NCBI GenBank assembly: GCA_024349245.1
Contig: JALDNG010000004.1
Location: 5,450,001-5,514,000, forward strand
From: Neodontobutis hainanensis
Taxonomy: Eukaryota > Chordata > Actinopteri > Gobiiformes > Odontobutidae
Length of the DNA stretch: 64,000 nt
Reading direction: 5' to 3'
In this document: positions 1 to 9,072 of the stretch, one piece after another
Position numbering within the stretch: position 1 is the first letter of the stretch
Layout: every line of letters begins with the position of its first letter
Translations under genes and position numbers: made by a program
The notes under the pieces: model-generated
The model's database searches: none
What the model saw: only the letters and a program-made list of their open reading frames with translations
Told to the model about the DNA's origin: nothing

Positions 1-134
1 ACTTTTGAATATTTATTTTAGTGCGCCATAGTTACTGTACAGTTGTTATAGAGTGTACTGAATGTATATCCTAACAATTCTTTTAATCACTGCCCTATTT
101 ATAATGTAAAATTTCTCTGTGGATTTTCTAAAAG

Positions 135-1898
135 GCTTTCCAAAAGGAGTTAGGGAAGCGAGCCGGGTGCATAAAGACCCTAAAGCGCTCTGTGAGGGAT
201 CTGACCAGGGGCAGCACAGCGGATGCTCACTGGTTACAGGAGCAAATGGATGAACTGGGGTGTCGCTGGGAGGCTGTGTGCTCCCTGTCAGTCAGCAAGC
301 AAGACCGTCTGGAGGCTGCACTTAAACAGGTACAGTTGTGCTCATAAGTTACATACCCTGGCTGAATTTGTGATGAATGATAACACAAAACTATTTCTTT
401 CACTTATAGTTAGTGGTAAAGCCATTTGTTGTCAAACAATTGTGTTTACTCTTTTTAAATCATAATGACAACAGAAACTCCCTAAATGACCTGATCAAAA
501 GTTTACAGTTTTGTGATTTTGGCCTGATAACATGCACACTATTTGACACACGTTTGAATGGTTACTAAAGGTAAACATACTCACCTGTGATCTGTTTGCT
601 TATAATCAGTGTGTGTGTGTGTAAAAGGTCAGTGAGTTTCTGGGCTCCTGACAGACCCTTGCATCTCTCATCCAGTGCTGAACTGATGTTTCTGTTTTCT
701 GAGTCATGGGGAAAGAAAAGGAATTGTCAAACAATCTTTGGAAAAGGTAACTGAACTGTATAAAATTGGAAAGGGACATAAAAAGATATCCAAGGAATTG
801 AGAATGCCAATCAGGAGTTATCAAACTTGGTCAAACTTGTTGGTCCAACAAAGACCAACAAAGATTTCAGCCACAACTGCCAGGAAAATAGTTTAGTGTG
901 GCTATTTTAAGATGCACAATAAAGAGGCACTTGAAGAATAATGAGCTCCATGGTTGAGAAAGCCATTACTACACAAACGCCACAAAGCATCCCACTTACA
1001 ATATGCCAAACATCATCGTCTTACAATAAAGTATCAAATTATATCGTGTCGCGGCATGTGTATCGTGATACGTATCGTATGGCCAGGGGCTTGCCAATAC
1101 ACACCCCTAGTGTGTACTGTATATTCTATTAAGACATCATATTTTTATCTACCAGGCTGAAAAGTTTGATGGCCTTGTCCAGTTTTTTATGGAGCAGCTG
1201 ACAGAGACAGAAAGACTACTCAAATATGGTGTGATACCAGAGGAAGAAGAAGCTTTGTGCACCATCTACGAGCAACACAAGGTCAGTCTTATACAGAGAG
1301 TTTAAAGTCTTTGTTTTCAATCTTGAATCAAAAAGTTCTGTCTGTTATAAATGCTTGCTGGCAAACCCATGAAGATTAAGTTTGACTCAAGGATATTTTA
1401 ACATGACAAGTCTTGAACCTTCTTGTCACAGTTAAGGCTAAATAAATATTTTCTCTGACATTCATTAGGAGTCAATGAGTTCTTTGGATGCTCAAGCAGT
1501 GGAGCTACAAAACATTCAGTGTTTGGGTAAGGAAATCCTGGCTTCTTGTCACCCAGATTCCATAATCACACTGAAATCATGGATCAGTGTGACAAATACC
1601 CGATACGAAGAGGTGATTACTTTTAATCATGTTTTGAATAATTACCAAGTAAGAGTTTACAATATCAAGAAGTAACATGGCGTGACCTCTACCTTCTTCA
1701 TGTTCTCAGGTGCAGGCATGGGCTCAGCAGCAGGGTCAAAAGATCCAAACCAGCCTAGCTGCCCTGGAGGCAGAGAGACAGGAAATCCAGAGGCTTTTGG
1801 ATTGGATCTCGTCAGCTGAAGAAGCCCTTAACCTCAGAGAGCAAGAGCCCTTGGCTGAGACCACAGAGCAGAACCAAGAACTCATTGATCAGCACACA
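135..1898 (+). CDS. Spectrin-repeat exons of the plakin (four exons)
   Basis: Exons 135-329 (65 aa), 1156-1281 (42 aa), 1469-1612 (48 aa) and 1710-1898 (63 aa) are all phase 0 on both sides. They contain spectrin-repeat hallmarks: AFQKELGKR, a helix with DELGCRWEAVCSLSVSKQ, then CHPDSIITLKSWISVTNTRYEE and VQAWAQQQGQKIQTSLAALE. Aligned to remembered mammalian MACF1 these correspond to AFQKELGKR..., CHPDSITTIKHWITIIRARFEE and VLAWAKQHQQRL, so the order is collinear. The sequence is rich in charged and amphipathic residues, as expected for three-helix bundles in the plakin rod. The acceptor at 134 (AAAAG) is weak-looking, but the frame and homology support it. Confidence 0.93.
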
Positions 1899-4879
1899 GT
1901 ATGACTTCTTCTTTTCAAGCCAATGATTTCCTTCAGTTTCATCCAACAGTAAAAGAGTAAGCATTATAACTTACCTGACAATGATCATTCCTTTCTGTAG
2001 CTATTCATGGAGGAGTTAAATAAAAAGTTCCCTGAGGTTGAGCAGGCTACTAAGTCCTGCAAACACAAGTGCATTTCTAAACAGCAAGTATCAGTATCCC
2101 CAAGCAAGAGGCCGCTTACAAGTCAGTCACAATATCCAAGTGCATTACCACAAATACTATTCACCTGGTTTTGTGTGTGTGCTGATTCTAAATACACTTT
2201 GTTTCTCCATACAGAAAGAAGAAGCACATTAAAGCCACAACCTACTGCACCAGTTCCATTAGATCATCTTGACCCACAGACCCCACAGCTCTGTCAGCTG
2301 GTTAGCCAGTGGCAGAAACTATGGCTCCTGGCTGTCACAAGACAAAACCGCCTGGAACAACACCAGCAAATGCTCAAAGAGGTTAATGGACCTGTTACAT
2401 TTCTTACACTTCAAATACTGCATTTTGATAAGGACTTTATTTATATCATACATTTTTGGACAGATGGAAGAATTTGCCAACTTTGATTTTAACATATGGA
2501 GAAAGCGCTACATTCAGTGGATTAGTCATCTAAAGTCTCGGATCCTAGACGTATTCCGAAGCATTGACAGAGACCAGGATGGACGCATTACTCGGAAGGA
2601 ATTTGTAAATTATGTACTTGCATCCAGTAAGTTCCCCTTAACAATATTTATCTGTGAAGGTTCTCAGTCATCCAGGTCATCTTGAAGAAAGGCTAAAGCA
2701 AAGCAACTGGATTTAGTTTTCAAGCGGAAGACATTTTATTTCTTATCCTAGAGACTTTTTAAATTCTGAGATCAACTAGTACGAGAGCTAAACTAACTCT
2801 GATTGGTCTAGACTGTTCTGGTCTCATAGTCGTTAGCTATGAAAGGACAGTGTGGCACCTGATGAAAAAGTCGTTAAGGCTCAGGTGAGTCGTTAGTTTC
2901 ACGGTTCCAGTCAGGTATTTTCATTCACTATTTTAAAACCCAAATCAAAACGGCTTCACTCAAGAAGGGCAACAACACCTGAATGAAACAGTAAAACGAA
3001 TGACTCTCCCATCAGGAGTCACACTGCTCTTTCAAGGTAACAACTATGAGACCAGAACAAGCTGGTCCAATTAGAGTTAGTTTCAGGTCAAACACTTCTC
3101 TCCAGAGATAAAGCTCAGCTCTCATATCAGTTGATCTCAGAGTTTTAAAAAAGTTACTTGGATAAGAGACAAAACGTCTACAGCTTAAAAACTAAGTCTA
3201 GATGCCTTAACGTTAACCGTTTCTTCTTACTAATATTTAGTTTACTAAAAACATCAACTAACTTTTTTTGTGGTACCTCTTATCTGCAGAATTTCCTACA
3301 AACTCACTAGAAATGAATGCCGTGGCAAATATCTTTGACATGAACAGTGATGGCTTTATTGACTACTATGAATTTGTGAGTGCACTCCACCCCAGCAGAG
3401 ATCCCTACAGGAAAACACTTGATGCAGATCAAATAAATGAAGAGGTACTGACAGTTTCTCCACATATCTTAACAAACAAATGTGAATCATATATATATTA
3501 CAATATAAAATATACAAACATTTTCATATACAACTTATATGATTGAATAATAATTTCTCCTTGAGGTGAGTCGCCAGATATCACAATGTAATTGCCCCAA
3601 GAGATTCCAAGTGGAACAAATAAGTGCCAACAGATACAGGGTGAGTGTGTTTTGTTAATGACATTCACAATTAATGGAAGGTCAATGCATGACACAAAAT
3701 CATGTTCCCTGCAGTTTGGAGACTCACAACAGTTAAGAATGGTCAGAATTCTACGAAGTACTTTGATGGTGAGAGTGGGGGGTGGCTGGACTGCTTTAGA
3801 TGAGTTTTTAGTCAAGAATGACCCTTGCAGAGGTAGGTATACTACTCTCACCTTCATTTTTTACAAGTATGCTTAGCTTTAAAAAACCTTACAAAATCCT
3901 AACATATGCGCTTGCTGTTTCCAACAGTAAAAGGTCGCACCAACCTTAAGATCAAAGAGAAGTATCTGTCCCCTACAGGAAGCATGTCGAAGGGTTTGAC
4001 AGTCAGCAGGTCTAACTCAAGCCTCAGCCTCTATAGCAGTGCCTCTGCCCCCACCAGCCCATCAACACGCAAGGCAAGGTTTGGCCTACAGCGCCCTAAA
4101 AACACTAATTCCAAGATACTTTATCAGTTTTAAGATCAACTGGTAGGAGAGCTGAGCTTATATGTCTTGAGGGAGGGGTTTGACCTGATGGGGCCAGGCT
4201 GTTCTGGTCTTATAGTTGTTGGCTCTGAAAAGACAGGGTGACTTTAAGGCTCAGGTGAGTCGTTAGCTCTCTTACCAGTTGATTTTAGAATTGATAAAGT
4301 CTCTTGGAATTAGAGAGTCTTCAAAAAAAGTCTTCACCGTGAAAAAGTGTCCAGATGCTTTTGCTTTAACCTTTATTACATGGTAATGTTTTTATTTTTA
4401 TTTTCAGTATATTTTTATTTTCAGTAACAAATGTAATAATCCTGTAATAACATTTGCTTGCTCTTTCAAAAAAGATAAGACCTTTTTTGAAAGAGCAAGC
4501 AAATGTTATTGTAAAATTACATTTGAACACTTAAAAGAAACAGAAAGGCCTTCATTTGTTATTGATTTTTATTTATTTATATTTAAGTATAATTTATGTG
4601 TTGTATTTACACTTCACCTTTTTTACTTCTTATTTTAGAAGGCATTACTCAGAAGAAGTTTCTCAGGTGACCGCTGTATCCGTCCAAGAAGCTCCATAGC
4701 TGCTTTGGATTCTGACAGTCTACAGTTTGCCACAACAGGAGAAGACACCTCTCCCTCACCATCAGGTTAGCACAGGTTGCATTAGATAAATTAACTCAAT
4801 AAGTTAACCCAATGTTTGTTGGTTTAATGTTTTTTTTTTTGTTTTTTTTTTAGAAGAAGCTGAAAAGTTACCCACTTGA
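135..4879 (+). CDS. 3' end of a spectraplakin gene (MACF1/dystonin family)
   Basis: Spectraplakins are giant cytolinkers that join actin to microtubules. This is the C-terminal part only. Exons, read by splice signals and phase: 135-329, 1156-1281, 1469-1612, 1710-1898, 2001-2121, 2215-2381, 2464-2626, 3290-3444, 3566-3640, 3715-3832, 3928-4073, 4639-4765, 4854-4879 (stop TGA 4877-4879). All junctions keep one open frame. Domain order is spectrin repeats, linker, two EF-hands, GAS2 domain, short Ser-rich tail, as in MACF1 and DST. Phrases such as FANFDFNIWRKRYIQW, FIDYYEFVSALHP and MVRVGGGWTALDEFLVKNDP match that family closely. It differs about equally from remembered mammalian MACF1 and DST, so I cannot assign the ortholog; a teleost-specific paralog is possible. 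Introns without mobile DNA are only 74-187 bp. Confidence 0.95.
331..1020 (+). mobile_element. Truncated Tc1-like transposon
   Basis: A fish Tc1 element begins at TA 331-332, followed by the terminal sequence CAGTTGTGCTCATAAG and a long terminal repeat to about 520. A decayed transposase follows: MGKEKELSNNLWKR near 706, ISATTARK near 868, and RKPLLHKRHKASHLQYAKHH near 957-1016, all typical Tc1 transposase phrases. There is an internal deletion near 895, and the element breaks off around 1020 without its 3' half or second terminal repeat. It lies in a plakin intron in the same orientation and cannot be active. Confidence 0.88.
1021..1115. mobile_element. Fragment of a second dispersed repeat
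   Basis: Directly where the Tc1 fragment ends, the sequence becomes a run of ATCGTG/GTATCGTAT-type words ending in CCAATACACACCCCTAG. This style is seen at the ends of dispersed DNA repeats in fish genomes. It is too short to classify. It may be the element that interrupted or replaced the 3' half of the Tc1 copy. Confidence 0.4.
2001..2381 (+). CDS. Plakin linker and last spectrin-like exons
   Basis: Exons 2001-2121 and 2215-2381 join as ACA-A|AA (Thr-Lys). The first gives LFMEELNKKFPEVEQ, matching the family phrase TFMEEMTRKQPDV, followed by a basic Ser/Lys linker. The second gives LCQLVSQWQKLWLLAVTRQNRLEQ, the counterpart of [21 protein letters not shown], which leads into the EF-hand module. 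The donor at 2122 is GTCAGT and the acceptor before 2215 is CATACAG. The 93-nt intron between them has no in-frame stop (see findings). Confidence 0.9.
2464..3444 (+). CDS. Plakin EF-hand pair (two exons)
   Basis: Exons 2464-2626 and 3290-3444 join as A|AA (Lys) to read SSKFPTNSLEM. EF-hand 1 has the loop DRDQDGRITRKE and EF-hand 2 the loop DMNSDGFIDYYE. Both keep acidic or Asn residues at positions 1, 3 and 5, Gly at 6, Ile at 8 and Glu at 12, so calcium binding looks intact. In the family this pair sits directly before GAS2 and modulates microtubule binding. The intron between the exons is 663 bp because it holds a foldback element. Confidence 0.95.
2684..3226. mobile_element. Foldback MITE, copy 1
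   Basis: The two ends form long imperfect inverted arms of roughly 190 bp. The left arm (from about 2684) reads TTTTTAAATTCTGAGATCAA, then ...GTTCTGGTCTCATAGTCGTT. The right arm (to about 3226), reversed, reads TTTTTTAAAACTCTGAGATC, then ...GTTCTGGTCTCATAGTTGTT. There is no coding capacity. It fills most of the intron between the two EF-hand exons. Boundaries are approximate, and I could not define a target duplication. Confidence 0.75.
3566..3832 (+). CDS. Plakin GAS2 microtubule-binding domain (two exons)
   Basis: Exons 3566-3640 (VSRQISQCNCPKRFQVEQIS...) and 3715-3832 (FGDSQQLRMVRILRSTLMVR..., ending NDPCR) form the GAS2 (GAR) domain. The Cys pair in CNCPKRF and the VGGGW core are family hallmarks. 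The two exons abut as YR|FGDSQQL, the short form without the few extra residues that some MACF1 isoforms insert there. This domain binds the microtubule lattice. The last exon leaves one G, which joins the next exon as GTA (Val). Confidence 0.95.
3928..4879 (+). CDS. Short divergent C-terminal tail of the plakin
   Basis: Exons 3928-4073, 4639-4765 and 4854-4879 give about 100 residues after GAS2: VKGRTNLKIKEKYLSP, then SRSNSSLSLYSSASAPTSPS, a basic block (KALLRRSFSGDRCIRPRSSI), an acidic Ser-rich stretch, and the end EEAEKLPT. Mammalian MACF1 and DST tails are longer, have Gly-Ser-Arg repeats and carry an SxIP EB1-binding motif; neither is visible here. The junction 4073/4639 uses a GC donor (AAG|GCAAGG). 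The alternative GT donor at 4079 would shift the frame and stop soon after. Confidence 0.8.
4113..4375. mobile_element. Foldback MITE, copy 2 (partial)
   Basis: This is the same family as the element at 2684-3226. The two share AAGGCTCAGGTGAGTCGTTA and TGTTCTGGTC plus the arm phrase GATCAACT..GAGAGCT. Its own arms pair 4132-4153 with 4264-4285. The left arm is shortened relative to the right. It lies in the intron with the GC donor, 40 bp after exon 3928-4073. Confidence 0.7.
4394..4425 (+). repeat. 17-bp tandem duplication resembling an acceptor site
   Basis: The unit ATTTTTATTTTCAGT occurs at 4394-4408 and again at 4411-4425. Each copy looks like a pyrimidine tract plus AG, so the intron holds two decoy 3' splice sites upstream of the true acceptor at 4638. 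Confidence 0.7.
4446..4510. repeat. Perfect 28-bp inverted repeat with 9-nt loop
   Basis: Arms 4446-4473 and 4483-4510 are exact reverse complements; the loop is GATAAGACC. Weaker pairing extends outward to about 4427 and 4529. It is intronic in the plakin gene. It could be a small MITE or a foldback insertion; an RNA hairpin role is only a possibility. Confidence 0.9.
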
Positions 4880-6410
4880 TTACCTCAGAAAATTGGTGAC
4901 TCCCCCAAATAGAATATTTGGACCCTGAAAAACAAACTAAGGGCTACAAGCTGCTCACCAGACACTGGTGAAGTGGTCACTGCTACAACAAATGTCAAAG
5001 AGGTGAGAGGGAAAAGAGTTGATGCTGAAGGGAATTTAACTGATGTCCCAGTGTGTGCAGACATTGATGTGGTCAAAGCTATTTTTGGTCCCTGTTGTGT
5101 CAGCTTTTGAATACATAGAGAGGAGGAACTCAGAAACAACGCATGGTACATTAGGCACGACACCTATTTCTACATTACAGGCTTTAAATTTTTTTTAATC
5201 TGTTGTGGTACTTTGTACCATAGCACTTCAACATATCATTAATGCCACATTTTTGGCATTAATAAAACTGTATAAAAAAGTAAATCACACTGTAATAAAA
5301 CTGAATATAGGTCTTGAGGGCCCAATAGAGATTCCAAAAATCAAGTATACCAAAACCGAGTTTTGAGAGTTTCATTCCACACAGATGACATTGTTGGCGG
5401 GTGCCATACAGGTTTGTCTTTTACATTACATGATACCATGTTATTAACTGTCTATTTTCTATTGTTTTGTGATAAAACGCTGAAGATTGTTTTAAAAACA
5501 ATGCACCAAAACAGACAGGTCATTGTTAAATTGTAGAGATTATTTTCTCAGGATTGGTTTTGTTGAAGGATGTGTATATTTCTATGGAATATTACTGTGA
5601 ACAAAGTAGACGTATTTACACTGTATTTTAAGTTTTAAATGCACTTTTGTGTTAACTACTTGTAGTGGTCTTAGTTAAGTATCATTACTGAAGGGACTGT
5701 ATGTAAAATGGAGTTAAATTTAACTTTTGTTGAGGCTGCAGAAGCTTTGCATTTTGTGGATAAAATGGACATTTTATGAACATTTAATTTCAGTTTCCTT
5801 GTTTTACCTTCAAAGTTTCTACCTTAAGCAGCCATCTCTATTTGTATTTTTAATGCCAGATTTTTCATATCACGTTTCTTGTATTGTACACAGTATACTA
5901 CACTGGGTTCTTTCAGTATATAAACCTTTGTTCTGAAGATATAATACGCATGGTTTAAGCCAAAAATAATAAACCCTTAGAAAGAAACAACTGCTGTTCT
6001 GTTCTCAGACAGCAAAGGCTTTCTGTGCTGCACTGTGTTAAGCTTACTATCAACAAGCTAAGACACATACTGTATGTTGTTCTGCCATTTGGATGTCCGT
6101 TTGTTCTACCTAACCTTAGATATTGGATTGACACATACCTGTGTTTTAATGACATTTGCTCTATGCAGTTGTGCAGTTTTTTAAATGTTTTTATACATTT
6201 ACATTTTACTTTTAAGTCTGACTTTGTAATAGGTTGACAATTTGCTCTAGTGTAAAAAAAATGCTCCATCTAGATTTTACTATTGCTATGCACTCTTCTG
6301 TACTGTAAATGTTTTTATACCCAGCACTCATTATTATATATATTTAGGGAAACTGTAATTGAATGTTACTAATATGTTTGCATTCACTTCAAAATAAAAG
6401 TTTTTGTAAA
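4880..6410 (+). other. Probable 3' UTR of the plakin gene
   Basis: This stretch after the stop has no coding exon that I can support. Poly(A) signals AATAAA occur at 5261, about 5293, about 5968 and 6392. The last is followed by TG-rich sequence (TGTGTTGTG), which fits a distal cleavage site near 6410. Use of several sites is possible; the true 3' end cannot be decided from sequence alone. Confidence 0.5.
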
Positions 6411-9025
6411 ACAAGAGCTAATGTGTTGTGAACAATTTCTGCACATTACATTTACTATGCACTGTGATATTATTTTAAGAAATTATGAATGCTGTGTCAG
6501 TGGAGCTTAAATTTTCCTACCATTTGTGAGTTACAAACCCACAGGCTGAATTGCGAAAGGACTAAGCACTCTGACTTTTTGCGAAAGAAGGCAGAGTATT
6601 GTACTTCTACACAAACATTCACTGTTGCCCCTGATAATAATGTAACTCCTGTCCAAACAACACAGTCTTATGATTAAGCTTATTAGGTTTTTTTTTTAAG
6701 TACAACAAAACAGGAGGCATTTTAGGCAACATGGCTACACTGTGCATAGGTGTCTGCAAAGGCACAATAAAATACCCCTTGAAGCAAAGGCTTAACAAAG
6801 GTCAACAATTTGAACTGGAATTTCTGTTGAACAAAAGACTGACCTTCACCTCACGCCTACTTAGCACAAAACAAATCAACAGAGCCGGTATCTCATTGGC
6901 TGCACTTTTAACTTATGTCTCTCTAAAAAAGTATCTCCATGTTCATGTTTTGATTTCTTTGAATCACAGTGTGTACTTTCTTACCCTCCTCTGTCCTTGT
7001 TGGCCTTCCCCACCTTCTTTTTCTCATGTGGTGATCTGGGCTTAGGTTCCCAGGCTGGAGCCCTGACTCAGCCCTCGATGGTCACATGTTAACTATCCAC
7101 ACATCCAGGGCAGTGAAGTGCGAAGCATTATACTGAGTGTGCATATACATCCCACAGACAGAACCAGAGAGCTCTGTCTGTGCAGCATTTTTACACACTT
7201 CAAATAGATTTGTGTAACTTCCAGTCAGACAGGAGCAGATCCTGGATTTCCTTTTTCAGGTAGGTGTCATTGCAATTTCTTGCTTAAATATATTTTTTAA
7301 CATATTTATGTAGCTGCTTGTGTGGCCAACATTTTTAAATGATACACAGATTGATACATATATATGTATTTAATTGATTAAAGACAAAACAATTATGTGC
7401 TTCATACAATGATTTATCTTACTACTTTATTTGTTAAAACTATTGGCTCTATAGCTAATTGCCATATGCTTGTTATAAAATTAAGCAGTGAAAAATGTTA
7501 AATTGAAATGCATGAGTTTAGCCTATCTGTTTTGTAAAGATTTTGTAAAAAACTTCATGTGCGCATTAGATTACAGCACATAAATTTAACTGAAACTGTT
7601 ATCAAAGTGTTATTAGTCACGTTGAAAGGTTTTGTACACTCAAGGATGAATGAATTCCATGTTGTTACTAAAACAAGGCCAAAGCACAAGGCTGCTGCTG
7701 GTTGGGAAAAGAAAGAGAAGGAGCCGCCGCCCCTTTTTACTGTTTCCACTTATCATTGGTCAAAAAGAGCACGTGGTCTTCAGAGTTTGTAACGTGCACT
7801 TGCGCAATGTCTCCCTTTCTCAAGTGCAGAACAAGGAAGTGAAGCGTTGTGTTGGTCGTGTGTGGGGTCATGTTTAGGGGACAAGGGTGTACGAATGAAT
7901 GAACCACACATGCGGCTGATGTAACAAGAAAATGTACATTACAATGGAGGAAATGGTTTTAAAAAGAAAGTGAACAAAGCAGAGTCTGCCTGGTTGTGGG
8001 CCACAAAGGTAAGATACTAACGCGTTTAAAAACAGATTACCCGTTAAGTATTAGTTAAACATCTTGTGAATTGTCCTTTAAGTGGAAAGGAGAACAAATA
8101 AACGGTCTGAATGTTCCATTTGAAAAATAAGTCAACCTTTGTTCTCAACATTTATGGGCTATGACATCCTCAAACAAAATGATGAAGAAATGTTTTGTCC
8201 TAGCAGCAACTCCCTAATATATTGTTGTTTTTGGTATAACATATAACATTCAATAAATATATGAAATGGATATGTTTATAATATAATATAATCAACTCAC
8301 TGGCTATAATAAGGTAGGGGTACTAATAAAATGTGACTTATCTTTCACTATTTAGACTGAATAGTTGAATTGACTCTAGGGCTGCAACAACTAATCGGAC
8401 TAATCGATTATAATCGATTATTGAAATAATTGATTTATTGCTATTTGGGGTATTAATAGACTCTGAAATCTGCCATGTGCTGATAGAAGAGGGTTTTATT
8501 ACAAGGACATAGCAGTTAATCCACAGAAACAGTAAGAGATGTACATTTTGTCTTTATGTGTATGTATGCTCTTTCCAGAAGTCCTGTGGCTTACATCAGA
8601 TTTAGTAAAACAATAAAATACCTCAAGTTTTTGACCACTTGTCTTTGTTAGGCCACCATGCATTTACTTCACCATCTAATTATTAATTGAGTAATCTAAA
8701 AAAAAATTGTCAGATTAATTGATTTATAGAAATAATTTTAGTTGCAACCCTAATTGATTCCATTCAATAAGCAAACAAAAATGTTTATTATATATTATGT
8801 CCATTTTTAGATCCACATTTTATGAAAATGCATACAGTAGTTTTAGCTCAACATCACACTTATTGCTTGTTTGTATTGTCACAACCACATGTTTTTTTTT
8901 TCTTCGTTTTTTTTCTTCTGGGAGCAGTGTGTGAAAGGTTATGTGGTCTATTTTGCAGAACAAGCATTATTGTGTGTTGGGTGATTCTAGAAACTAATTC
9001 AAGTTTTTTGTGTGTTCTATTGTAG
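6411..9025. other. Intergenic region and 5' side of the transporter gene
   Basis: There is no coding exon that I can support. At 7690-7870 there is a GC-richer patch with an inverted CCAAT box (ATTGG) and an E-box CACGTG near 7770, which could be the transporter promoter. Possible noncoding first exons end at CAG|GTAGGT (about 7260) or AAG|GTAAGA (about 8008), but neither can be proved. A hAT-type MITE lies at 8377-8752. The rest is AT-rich sequence. Confidence 0.4.
8377..8752. mobile_element. hAT-type MITE with 8-bp target duplication
   Basis: The left end is TAGGGCTGCAAC and the right end GTTGCAACCCTA, an inverted pair. The flanks are ATTGACTC (8369-8376) and ATTGATTC (8753-8760), an 8-bp target duplication with one mismatch, as hAT elements leave. 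Subterminal blocks (ATCGATTATAATCGATTA; TTAATTGATTTATAGAAATA) resemble common fish hAT MITEs. It is 376 bp long with no coding content, and lies about 300 bp upstream of the transporter's coding exon. Confidence 0.85.
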
Positions 9026-9072
9026 ATTTTCATCTTCACCATTTCCTTACTGACTTCTCTCCTGGCTCCATT

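Noticed and set aside
2007..2486. 159-codon open frame across plakin exons
   Set aside because: It is two real exons joined through a stop-free intron and then into the next intron. The splice sites and homology define the exons; the intron is reported only as a possible retained intron.
3498..3857. 119-codon minus-strand frame
   Set aside because: It lies antisense to the GAS2 exons and their introns. It has no recognisable protein features and is a shadow of the plus-strand coding sequence.
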